In this document: in pieces, positions 37,525-48,925 of the stretch
Layout: each line of letters opens with the position of its first letter
Numbering within the stretch: position 1 is the stretch's first letter
NCBI GenBank assembly: GCA_032173965.1
Contig: CM063283.1
Location: forward strand, 38,995,743 to 39,059,742
Direction: 5' to 3'
Length of the DNA stretch: 64,000 nt
From: Sitta carolinensis
Taxonomy: Eukaryota; Chordata; Aves; Passeriformes; Sittidae
Notes under the pieces: model-generated
Databases searched by the model: none
What the model was told of the DNA's origin: nothing
Seen by the model: only the letters and a program-made list of their open reading frames with translations
Made by a program: the position numbers and the translations under genes

Positions 37525-37548
37525 AAAAAAAAAAAAAAAAAAAAAAAA
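37525..37548 (+). repeat. poly-A tract, 24 A
   Basis: Uninterrupted run of A with no poly-A signal just upstream. Confidence 0.97.
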
Positions 37549-37767
37549 TCACTGTAGCCTCAAACTTCTATTACAGAAAAGAAATGGGGATGCTAAACTC
37601 TACATATTTATAGGTCTAATTATAGTAATACATCATCACATTCTCAGATCTGGAAATTGATTTAGGCAGCAGCTGCAAGGAAAGATCCTCTAACATGATG
37701 AAAAAGATCTCCAGTAAGTGAGTTTTTTTTTTTATCAGTGTCAAAGCAGATTTGCTACTTGTAATCA

Positions 37768-37804
37768 TGTGTGTGTATATATAATATATATATATATATA
37801 TATA
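37768..37804. repeat. (TG)n(TA)n microsatellite
   Basis: Alternating TG passing into TA with one AAT interruption. Confidence 0.95.
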
Positions 37805-38024
37805 AGGTTATATATAAATTAATACATATATTAGTCTGAATTCTATCAATTTCTGGTTCAGCAAGACAGACTTCATCCTGAAACTTAATAATAAGGTCTA
37901 GAAAACACATCTACTTATGTAACATAATTATCTAGAACAGTGGAAACAGTTTTTAAAAACCACATAGACAGTTTTTAGGAACTTGACCACACCTTTAGAG
38001 TTAGACTGTAGCATCTTAGCCACA

Positions 38025-38993
38025 TGTAGTGGATTGAGCTTGGCTGGATGCTAGATGCCCCTCAAGCTTCTCTATCATCCCCACTCCTCAACTGGACAAT
38101 TAGAAAAATACAAGAGGCTCATTGGTCAAGAGTAGGACAGGGAGGGATCACTCAGCAATTGCTATCATAAGCAAAACAGACTCAAGTTGGGGAAATTAAT
38201 TTAATTTATTACTAATCAAAAGTCAGAGTAAGGTAATCCGAATTCAAACCAAATCATACACCACCTTCTTTCCACCCCTCTCTTACTCTTGGGCCCAGCT
38301 TAACACAGGATTTCTCTACCTCCCTCCCACCACAGAGGCACAGGGGGACAGGGGGTTGTGGTCAGTTTATCCCGTGTTGTTTCTTCCATGCCTCTTCCAC
38401 AGAAGACAGTTCTCTATGAATTCCTCCAATGTGAGTCCTTCTCATGGGCTGCAGTTTTTCGCCAACTGCTCTATCATGGGTCCCTTCCTTGGGATGTCAT
38501 CCTTCAGGAAAAAACTGCTTCACTGCAGATCCTCTATAGGGTCATGAGTCCTGACAGCAAAACTGCTCCCGTATGGGTTCTTCTCTCCACAGGACACAGA
38601 TACTGCCAGCATCCTGATCCATGGGTACTAGTCTCCATTAGATGTATCCACCTGCTCCAGTGTGGGGCCCTTCATGAGCTGGATGAGGACTGCCTGCCTC
38701 TCCGTGGTCTTCATCCTGAGCTGGGAAATCTCTGCTCCTGCACCTGGAGCACCTCCTTCCCCTGCTTCTTCACTGACCTTGGTGTCAGAACTGTTTCTCT
38801 CACATACTTTGACTGCAGTCATGAACAAGATTTGCTTCCCCTTCTTATCTATGTTATCACAGAAGTGCTACTGCCACAGCTGATTGGCTAAGTTTTGGCC
38901 AGCAGTTCTATTGGTCATAGAGAAAGCTTCTGGAATATTCTAAAATAAATCACACCTGTAACTCCCCCTGCTATCAAATACATATCATACTCA
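38025..38993 (-). mobile_element. solo LTR of an avian endogenous retrovirus (family copy 2)
   Basis: Same family as 22809-23690 and the better-preserved copy. On the plus strand the left end is 'tgtagtggattgagcttggc'. On the minus strand AATAAA lies at 38204-38209, about 180 bp before the 3' end, and a CCAAT box ('gccaatcagctgtgg') lies near the 5' end, so the LTR is read on minus. Between about 38395 and 38665 it has several degenerate units of 45-50 bp built on 'ctcca.tgtggg.cc'. Copy 1 has fewer. No viral genes flank it. Frames of up to 177 codons on the plus strand here are antisense to the LTR. Confidence 0.85.
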
Positions 38994-39561
38994 TGTAGTA
39001 AACCACATTAATTCAGAGCAGATAATTTTCTTTCATTTTTCTAAACAGAAAAATAAACAGATAAAGAGATGAATAAATGCCCTTGTTTATCATTGTAGTT
39101 GAGGACCAAAGATGTATTAAGTCACTCAAAAACATAAGGCCTAAAAGTGATGTGTCTGATGGGTAGTGAAATACATTCAAACATTGGATTATGTACTTCC
39201 TTTTTACTTATATTGAATGAGATCTGAAATTTGCAGCAGTCAGCCTGGTAATAAAATGGTAACAAAATATATAAATGGATTTGCCAGACCCCTCGCATAT
39301 AAACTTCCACAGCTCAGCAAAAGATACATTTTTTATTCATCTCAGACAGGGTTCTAAAATTTAAAATTTCTACAAGATCTTGGGGACTTAAGTGGTGATT
39401 TTAGACATGAGCAAATTATCACTGTTTCTCTTAAATACAGTTCAGGCTCTTATACCATACTTTTGTGTCATAGTTTTTGTCATATCCACGTTATACCCTT
39501 AGCATTAATTTAGTAAAGTGGTTTGAGACTTCATATTCATTTTATGCTGAATTATTAGCTT
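38994..39561. other. unique AT-rich DNA
   Basis: Nothing recognised. Confidence 0.4.
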
Positions 39562-39740
39562 TTCATAGAATGTTTTTGATTGGAGGGAAACATTAATTGC
39601 CAGCTAGTCCAGCCTCTCTTGCAATATCCTGGGACATCTTCAACTAGATCAAGATTTTCAAAACTCTGCCCAGCCTGACATCGAGTGTTTCCACATGTTT
39701 AGTTTTTAATATCTTACGTCCTACTTCTCTGCAATTCCCT
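39562..39740 (-). mobile_element. CR1 LINE 3' end, antisense
   Basis: The antisense CR1 tail reads 'ttcatagaatgtttttgatt', 'ccagctagtccagcctct', 'gggacatcttcaactagatc' and 'cccagcctgacatcgagtgt'. It has lost the usual 'aagggacc' block in part. The right end is approximate. Confidence 0.88.
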
Positions 39741-42344
39741 ATTCCTTAGGTTGAATGTAGTATAAACAATGTGAAAGAAAAGGATAAGGTCTCTTTTACT
39801 GGTCAGCTCAATTTTTCAGTGCATAAATAAGATTTTTTTTTTCCAGGATGATAAAAATTAGCTCAAGATTTTCAATAATTGCAAAGAGGATATAGAAATG
39901 AGAGCTGGAACATTTTATCACCACGACAAACTTTATTGCATATATTTGAGATATCGTAAGAATACTTAGATTTATTAGGTTGTCTTATCATATTGCACAT
40001 TCCCAAAATGTAAGTATCGGCAGCTGCCTGTTTCATTTCCCTGAAAAAATTCTATGTTTTACGTAAGCCATTCAGTCTTTATATACTTTTAAAATGAAAG
40101 ATGTTTTAGAGATCATGTCTTAGAGTATATTGTGAGTTATTCTGGGAATGGAGAGTGTGTTCCTAATATCAATTTAAAAACTACATATACTTTAATGGCT
40201 CCCAAAATAAGACAAACATTTACTATTCTATAGGACTTTGCATCCATCTGTCCTAGAGTGTTTAAAAAAACATATCTATGACATGTCCAAGTCCCAACCC
40301 AGAAAACAACCTTATATGTGTTAAAAAACTCCAGTTTAGTCATGTAGTATCTCTTAGCAGTGAATAAAAAGAAGCTGATATGCTGAAAAATTTTAATGTC
40401 TATATTACAATGAAATTAATCATGTCCTAATCATCATTGACTATATCAACCAGATTTTATTGACTATGAAGAAAGACCAGCATAAAAAGCTCAGATAGGC
40501 ACACCTAAACTCTATACTTAGTGAGACAAATTCCACCCAAATATTTGGAAATTGTTATGCAAGACATTAAACACTTTTTAGCTTAATTCCTTTTTTTATA
40601 AGAAAAATTAATAAAAGTAATTGTAAAACTTCTCTTGTTTTCTTGAAAGCTTTTTATCTTTGTAACTTCTAGAGGCTTTTTGCTGTATTGTTTTTTGAAG
40701 GTGATGGGTTGGGGAGTTTTGGGGGTTTTTTTAATTTTTACCAGGAAATTAATAGCCTAAGAAAACCTAGGCAGAGGAAAAGAAGATAGTATAGCAAGGC
40801 AGTTTTTGATCTTTCAAAAAGTAGTGAGTTGACATATTTTTCACTTAAACCACTTATAAAATTATTTTATCTGCCCAGTAGTTATAGCAATAAAATAATT
40901 TTATAATTACTGCTGCTTGCTCCTCTTTATATATGCTTCATTCCTCCTAAATATTTCCATATATGCAAATATCAGCCTATAATTTCTTTCTGCACCATGA
41001 AACTAATATCTTGTGATGGAATGCTAATTTAATTGAACTAACATTGAAGCGGATGTTGAGCTGTCATTTCAACTAAAGTTTCAATAAATCTTGTCTAAAT
41101 AGTATGAAGTTTCTTAAAAAATAGTCTTTGCAAGTTCAGAAACCTCTTCATTAATTTATTTTGATAGATATAGACATCATGAAAGAACTCTTTGTTGCAA
41201 ACTCTTATTCAAATATAAGTCAAAAGTTGTCATGCTAGGGGAAAAAATACACCTCAACTATTGTGCTGTTTAGTTTGGTGTTTCCAAGGATATGAGAGTT
41301 ATAAAGGGTCAATATCCATCTGGTACTGAGGCTGATGACTAAATAAAAGGTTTATATTTCAGAACTAATTATTTGCACAAGTTATTTGTAACTAGGCCTC
41401 TACAAAACACTAATTGAAAAAAAAACCCAAAATGACAAACAAACAAACTCCCACAAACTGGACTCCCATTGTGTGTGCTGACAGATGCATCACTTCTATT
41501 CTAAAATTCACATTTCTAACTGTAAGACCCAAAAACTGCCTAGGAAGATTTTGCATCATGCTGCTCCATAACGGTCAAGATCCCCTTTCCTAGTAGAGTT
41601 TTCTAGGACCAATTGGAAAGTTTTATCACTAAAGTATATCTGACTGAAAACACCATCTATTCATGAGTCTTGGAAAGGTCAACAAGATGCATTTGGTACA
41701 TATATTTGCAACTGAACTTCTGCTTGAAAGGTGAATTAAAATAATGAAACTGTAAATAAGGGGATGTAACAGAATATAAATGAGAAAGAAACTCTGAAAG
41801 ACTTCTGACAAGGTTCTTTAGTAAGATGAAAATTACTTGTATCGAAGGCAATTATAAAAAACTAATTTCTAAATTTTTTCTGACTAAATCAAGACTCTGA
41901 AACATGATGTTTATCTTTCCAACTTTTCTGGCATAGCAACCATGAAATATATCTTCTGTACAACACCTATAATTACAAAATTTTTGATGTTCAGTGCTCT
42001 TGCCTAAAATAGAAAAACTGTAAGAATAAGAGACTTCTTTCCCAAACAATAAGAAAGACATTTTCAGAATACTCAGACTTTATAACTGAAAAACTACCAT
42101 GATGAAGTGAAAATTTCCACCTTAAAGAACAATAATTTTCACAGCAATCAAAGGAGAGGATGATCTGAAATACTGGTAGATTGCAATATATATCCAGGAT
42201 GAAGAGACATCTTTGATCCTCTGGCAACTGAATGAGCAGAAAATAAAATTAATGAATCTGTGGTGTTGTTTGTTTCTGTGACCAAAGAAATATTGAAGTG
42301 ATAAGTTGGAAGCAGATTCCCAGGAAAGATGGAGTAAATAGGAG
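39741..42344. other. unique AT-rich DNA
   Basis: No gene or repeat family recognised. Confidence 0.45.
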
Positions 42345-42364
42345 AAAAAAAAAAAAAAAAAAAA
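42345..42364 (+). repeat. poly-A tract, 20 A
   Basis: Uninterrupted run of A. Confidence 0.97.
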
Positions 42365-42405
42365 CAGAAATATGCATTAGCATCACTATCACATAGAGGC
42401 TACAA

Positions 42406-42453
42406 AATTGCAGTAATGCAATATTTTAGGCTTCATAATTGCAGTAATGCAAT
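42406..42453. repeat. duplicated 17-bp hairpin unit
   Basis: The unit AATTGCAGTAATGCAAT occurs at 42406-42422 and 42437-42453, identical in both copies, 31 bp apart start to start. Within each, ATTGCA and TGCAAT are perfect inverted repeats around GTAA. Confidence 0.95.
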
Positions 42454-42865
42454 AAGGCAACTTTCAAACTCACTGACACAGAATCTGGAGTGTCAAGGCA
42501 AAGTGAACAGGACTTCCAATACCTCCTACGAAAACAAAACAGCAAGCTGTTTATCCTCAGTTCATCTACAATATGAATCAGCCCTGACACAGCTTAAATA
42601 TGTGATCAAAGGGGATGTATGAACCAAAGTTACTAGTGGTATAGTTGAACCAAGTACAAGCAAATCTAAATATATCCCCCAGGAGTTTACTGAAAAAATA
42701 AAAAACCTAATATAAACTAATAGTTTCCAACTCTAAGCATTCCAAAACCCCACAAAGAATTTACTATGTGTGTAAAAGATTTATCATGTGAACATTGGAA
42801 TGTTGATGCCTTGACTGTTCATTTTCACATAATTTAATTTTCATTTAATTTGAAATTATTATTTC

Positions 42866-42886
42866 AATAATAATTTGATTATTATT
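42866..42886. repeat. short inverted repeat
   Basis: AATAATAAT and ATTATTATT, 9-bp perfect arms around TTG, in an AT-rich stretch (42830-42920) with similar weaker repeats. Confidence 0.85.
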
Positions 42887-43514
42887 CAATTTTCACTGAT
42901 TATTATTGGTTAAAAAAAAAAAGAATACCTGAGTTCTGGAAACAGTATGTTATGTTACAGTGTGTTACGCTTACTATATTTGTTTAATTGTATTATTTAA
43001 CACAATTATATTTTTGGATGTGTGGATCTTTAACAATATCTCCACTAACCTATATGGAAGATATTGTTTTTGTCTTTTGCAAGCTATTCTTGAAATTCCA
43101 AATATTTATTATTTCAATGCTTCAACCACCAAAGCCTAACAAAGTTACATTTCATTTTTTGTACATTCTTATTAAATGTCTGCAATTAAATTCAAGTCTA
43201 TTCAAGTTAAACATGCTTCAGGGAAGCACAGATTTAGAAGACTTTAATGGAATCTGGATTTCATATATTGATATACATCTCATTACCACACTAAATATTG
43301 ACACTACCTTACACTGACATAAAGAGGTAAACTTTTCTAGAATAGAGCTGACTGCAAATCAGAAGTTTTCAGCTGTTTCTAAATTGCATTGAATATACAT
43401 GCTGCATCCTATGGACCCAATGCCTTCACTTTTCACATAATTACTCTCTTTCTTGTCAGGTCTGTCCTCCTTTCCAATAATTCCAGCTCATTCTAAATGC
43501 AGCTTCCACTAAAA
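42887..43514. other. unique AT-rich DNA
   Basis: A 109-codon plus-strand frame at 42988-43317 has no recognisable domain or codon preference and is taken as chance. Confidence 0.45.
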
Positions 43515-43937
43515 TGAAAACCACAAGTTGCTCCCTTCCCCCAGTCCCTCTGGTGAGAGAGACAAAAGGCAGAGGTAAGAACAATATATGGCAAACAACA
43601 GCGGGATAAGAAAACAAACAGTAACAGCATCATTATTAATAACAAAAATCTACAAAAATAGGGTGATTTATGTGCAGATGCTCACCAACCAACCTGGTAC
43701 CTTGCAACACTCAGGACAATGATGAAATGGCAGCAGACCCTTTGTGGGCCATTTTTCTCTTTCTGACTATTATCCATGCCCCCCTCCCTCTCAGAAGGGA
43801 AAATCCTTTATTCCACCCCATGGTATTTACAGGAGGTGATAGAGAATAATAATCTAGAAATGCCCACACTCTTCCAGGCTCTGCCCCCTCACAGCTAGTG
43901 TGAGAAAATGAACTCTGTTCTGCTGAAAACCAGGACA
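43515..43937 (-). mobile_element. solo LTR, antisense
   Basis: Read on the minus strand, the element starts at 43937 with 'tgtcctggttttcagcagaa' and then 'gagttcattttctcacacta', the typical head of a large group of avian endogenous retroviral LTRs. It runs leftwards through 'ggaataaaggattttccc' and ends near 43515 ('cttgtggttttca'). No TG/CA-matched inverted end is seen at the left, so the 3' edge may be truncated. No target duplication was seen and no viral genes are adjacent. Confidence 0.68.
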
Positions 43938-45180
43938 TACCCTCACAGTTAAAAATTGTTTGTGCATATTCAGAGGAAGCCCCCTGTGCTTCTTTTTGTG
44001 ATACAATTTAAAAATGGTAGATCAACTAGGAAGTAGAATTTGGAAATTGTGTGCTTTTGCAGGGAAACAAAGCTACAACATATAGTCGTGGTTCATTTAC
44101 CAAAGGAATTCTGAGTAACCTTGCAAATGACAACACAGTCCACTGAAAAATTATAGCAGCTCTCCAGCTGTTTAATTTAGGATATGATAAATGGCATGCT
44201 GTTTGGATTTCTATGCAATAGAAGAGATGAGGTTCAAAATCAAGCTAGATATCTGTCTGGTATTTCAGTAATTTCACAGTAGGGTTATCAGAGACTATTC
44301 AGTCTAGACTAATTGAAGGAAAGTTCATTGCTGTTGAAAATAGTTATCTGTGAAGCAATGTTTTATTTCAACCAGGAAGACAAATTACTGTGTGTCTTAC
44401 ACTTGAAATAATTACAGTAACCCCTCAAGAGAAAGGAGCTAATATATGGGAATAATTAGTTAATTGTGATATGTGATACCTTATCCCTCTGAAACTTAAT
44501 ATAACAGGAACTAGATGAAAGACATTCCTTACCAACTGCAGGAGTATATAGCAAAATAAAGTCATAGCTCACTGAAAACAAACATTTTTAGTCTTGGGAA
44601 TGGCAAAGAGTTCTACAGATTTTTTTTTCCCTAGAATATATCAATGTGGAATTATCATTATTATATTTTATGAAAACTTAGAACATACAGTCTACTCATA
44701 TCTTTACTCAGTTAACATCAATTACAGTATCAACCATCTGAAAGCATGATACTTTTGAAGAAAGTATATGGAAGAGGAGCATTGATTCACCACCTATTGC
44801 AATAAGGGTAGATTGAACATCCTAGGCTATTTCTAAACCAGAATTATATGAGGCTTTTTACATTAGATGTAAAACCATTTCGAAAGACTTGAAGAAATCT
44901 CTTTCCACCTTTATTAAAACATTTGCTTAGAAGTGTGAATGTCTATTTTCACACAATGATTGGACTTTAACCCATCAACAACCAGCGGTTTGAATCACCT
45001 TTATTATCACCATCTAAAACAGAATTTATGTTAGATATCTCTTCATTGTAAGCAGATAGCTTCCAATGCTTTCACTCTCCATAGTTAGATGAGGGAATTT
45101 ATGGGTATCAAGATGAAAGAATTAGTGATTTTTTATGCTATTTTCAGATTTATTTCAAAACATCTGAAATACTAACCAAG

Positions 45181-45204
45181 CTAATAGGAAGACTAATAGG
45201 AAGA
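45181..45204. repeat. 12-bp tandem duplication
   Basis: Two identical copies of CTAATAGGAAGA. Confidence 0.95.
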
Positions 45205-45882
45205 CATTTTCAAAGAAATATATCTCAGCGTGAAATATTTGGTTCCCAGCACTAAACAAATATAAAAAGAAGTACAAAGTAATACTGTTATATTTTTTGT
45301 TTCCATTCTTCATATTTTTGTAATCTTTATATAAAGGAGAACAAGATAATTTAACTCTAGCTGTCTTATCCTTGATCCTGATTGCAACAGAGGCCAAGAA
45401 CTGAAGATAATTTTCTACCAGAGCTAACAATTATGACATATAGAAAGTGTAGTATTTCAGGAAAATTCTGATATACTCAATTAGGGCAGGTCACACAATA
45501 TTGTTACAGCTGCTGGAAGGAACAAAAGATGTTTCACACAAAGTCAGATGGCTTCATTGCTTAAACTTGGCCAAGAAATAGCAAAAACCTTACTGCCAAA
45601 TACAGCAGCAATCATGGGTGCACGTCTGGGAGTTATTCAAATCTCAGTTACACCTATGTAAATTAAAAAAAATAATTTTGTCAAGATTATTAAATTTAGA
45701 GCAATTTAAAAACAATGTAAAGCTAGAATTAAGCAAATCACTTAAAAAATACTAAAATATATTTAGAAGAGTTATATCTTGCATAGACTTTTTTCCTACT
45801 CTTTTTGACTACTTTCCTAAATCCCAAAGATATTTTTGTGTAATTTTTATTAAATTTTAAGTGATGCTATAGTATATATTAA

Positions 45883-45898
45883 TTTTTTTTTTTTTTTT
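45883..45898. repeat. poly-T tract, 16 T
   Basis: Uninterrupted run of T. Confidence 0.95.
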
Positions 45899-47308
45899 AT
45901 CTCCACAATTCAAAACCAGCTGGGAGACAACATATGCTTGCTTGTGCCTTTGAAACAGATTTTAGTATTTCATGGCTCAACATTACATAAATATTAATTC
46001 TAACCTATATGAGACATGCCAGAGGTCAGGTAAAGAAAAATGTACAAGCTAAGAATAAAAAAATTGCTTTGTTTCACCTGAAAATGTATGTTTATATTAC
46101 ACTTATGCTTTAACCCTCCCTTGAATAATAGTCATTCAGTTAAAAAAAATGTTCCAAATGAGTAATAAGTGTTGACAAGTTTGCATCATGGCCTAGCTTG
46201 GTATAGCCAGTATAGTCATGGCATCTTCTACAGTCTGGGAGAAATGATGCAGTGGTCCATATTTCAAATCCTTGCTCTTTGGTAAAGAGTTATTTTTTAT
46301 AATTACAACAATATTGACAAGGATCTCTGATAATTGAAGACCCCTACTGAAAACTCAGCATATCTTCAGAGAGGGCATCAACCGTCCTTGTTTTAGTTAT
46401 CCACAAATTTTTTGCATTCTTTCAAGTGATTTGTCTTTCAACATGCATTTATTTCTTATCTTTCACTCCTTAGCTTAACTCCCTTAATCAGTTAAACAAT
46501 CAATTATTTATTATTGAAGTCGAACTACAGTAGCAGTTGCAGTACAGTTAGCTCTGAATTGTAGTAAGATACCTTACAAAGGCTCATCCCTCAGGGTGGG
46601 GATTGCAAAGGTAGAGATTTTTTTTGTGCAAAACACTTCATAAATGATCCTGGCCATTGTTTAGTATTTCAGAAATAGAGTAAGACTTTTTAAAAGCATA
46701 TAGCTATATTTTAAAAGAATACAGTTAGTACCCAGTTCTAGGAAGACAAATTCTGTTTTTCTAATATGAATTAAAGAGCAGCCATGTGGCTTCCATTCAG
46801 GCTTCACCAATTGATTTTTATCTTTTTTGAGGTTAAACTGCTCGCTATAATTAATGCTGCCCCCAGGTAGTTGTAACTTTTACAAATAATATTCAGCATT
46901 TGATAATAGGTCTCACTGGCCATGGCAGCAGCATGGGGTCACATTAACACAGAATAAATAGTCTTGAAAAAAAATCAGTATTAGATTTATCTTTTCAGCT
47001 CTTTTCTATTACGAATAACCATGTAGTAGAAATAGGAGAAAAGAAAAACTCTATCAAATCCAGCTAAAATTTGTCAACTCCCAAATGACTTGAACTGCCA
47101 AAGTGCTATCCATACAGGTTTTTTTGTCTTTATTTGAATGGATCAGGTTTCATCTTTCAAATGCAGTAAATCCATAATAATTTTTTTTAATGCTGTATTC
47201 AAAGTGTTTTCTGGAGTACACCATATTTAAATGGTTGCTCATACAGCCAAAACACTTGTTCCACTATCTTCTTGGTTTCAATAGTATGTATTTAACTGTT
47301 CTTTACAA

Positions 47309-47349
47309 TTCATCTCATCTCATCTCATCTCACCTCATCTCACCTCATG
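47309..47349. repeat. (TCATC)n pentanucleotide microsatellite
   Basis: About seven CATCT/CACCT units, two of them with T changed to C. Confidence 0.95.
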
Positions 47350-48892
47350 CACAACATAAAATTAATAATATTAATTTTTAATTTGTTCTTTTTATTCTAT
47401 CTGAAAACACAAATCTGGGGTAAAGACTCATGTTTTCATCCCAGTTGCAATGTAAACTGAAGAGCTAGTGGATGTGTAGACAGAGTTTTTGAATAGTTAT
47501 AGAGGTTTTCCCAGGCCAAAAAGAAGAACATGATACATACCCAGAATATCTAACATCTGACAAGTGCACAGATGACATCTATGAGTCACTATTAAAGCCG
47601 TCATTTAAACCATGCTCAAATTTTACTCCAGAGAAAGCTAATTCTCTCAGAACACAGAAAGCCCAGGAGTAAGACAGCATGAGTGTAATTTGTACAGTCA
47701 ATGGACCAATGTCCTGGAGGAAAACTAGGAAATAAATTGACCATATGAACATATTAATTTTTTAATACTTTGTCATTATGCCATATTTGCTTACTTGACA
47801 GTGTTTTAAGATGATGTTTAAGATACCAATATAAGCAAAGTTGGTGACCAAATTAGAATGAGAAATATGATGGGTCTCAAGAAGTTTCCGTTACTTTGGC
47901 TAATTGAGGAGAAAATTTGTAGCTCTTCTGAAGGCTGAATGGTTGCACAATCATCTCTCCCCGGAAGTGAAAAAATTCCCATGTCTCCTCAAAGTACAAG
48001 ATGCAGATAACATCTTTGCTTTCTCTAACAGAAATATTCAGAATGTTGAATGTTTTTCTAGATTTAAGTGCGAACATAACATAGTATTCATAAATATTTC
48101 TACTACTGAAGTGTGAAAGAGAAAATCCATAATACTTGAAAAATTCAGACTTAGACATCTATGACAATACCACCTACACAGCATAAACTACAGACTAAGC
48201 TAGGATCTCATATCTCATTTCCAGCCCTCAATACCTTTACATAACCTCATTTCCTACATTAGAGTTTTACGTCCATTATGTTCTCAAGGGTGTTGAAAGA
48301 ACAATTTCTTAATCTAACCTAGTATTCATAAATCACTTATTTAAAAATTAGCAGCAGTACTGCTTATTAAATAGTTATGTTCTTCTGTGTGAGTAGGATT
48401 TTGCACTGTTGATAGTCATTGAACACCCACAAGAGTGGGACATTTAACCATAGCAGCCATGTAGGCATCATTTCAATAATGACTCATGTCACTGCTCTGG
48501 TGTTCTGACCTCACTGTGCCTCCCTAGATCAAGTTTGGCATTATGACACTGATATCTTAAACACTAACAGCTCTCTTGAGACCAATTGAGGCAGCTTCAG
48601 ATGATCTCAGAATATTAAACATTCACATTTTGAATACCTTCTGATTCATGAGGAGGATACTTCCAACAGTCAAGCACTCCCCTCCAAAGGGAGCTCTGAG
48701 TCTCAGAGGTGGTTAACAAGTGAAAAAGGAGTGTAGAAGCCAGAAAGCTTGAGACTGCTTTGTATGACACTTGCCCTAGTTAATGTTAGTGAATATGTTA
48801 TGAGTCAATAGAGCAGTCAGTCACTAACTCACAATGCTCTGATTTCGTATTCTTCCCATTATGATAGGATTGCTTTCTTAGCTCATTTTTAC

Positions 48893-48925
48893 AAAAGAAA
48901 AAAAAAAAAAAAAGAAAAGAAAAAG
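48893..48925. repeat. A-rich tract
   Basis: A run of A with interspersed G. Confidence 0.93.

Larger units (their letters stand above)
37111..38024. other. unique AT-rich DNA with simple repeats
   Basis: No gene recognised. Contains the poly-A and TG/TA tracts listed separately. Confidence 0.45.

Noticed and set aside
38358..38891. 177-codon plus-strand open frame, longest in the window
   Set aside because: It lies wholly inside a solo LTR and antisense to it; open because of the internal repeat units, with no recognisable domain.
38020..39007. CCACA on both sides of the second LTR copy as a target duplication
   Set aside because: Using it would make the LTR end in GTAGTAA instead of CA; likely coincidence.
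42988..43317. 109-codon plus-strand frame
   Set aside because: AT-rich chance frame without domain, signal for splicing or homology that I recognise.
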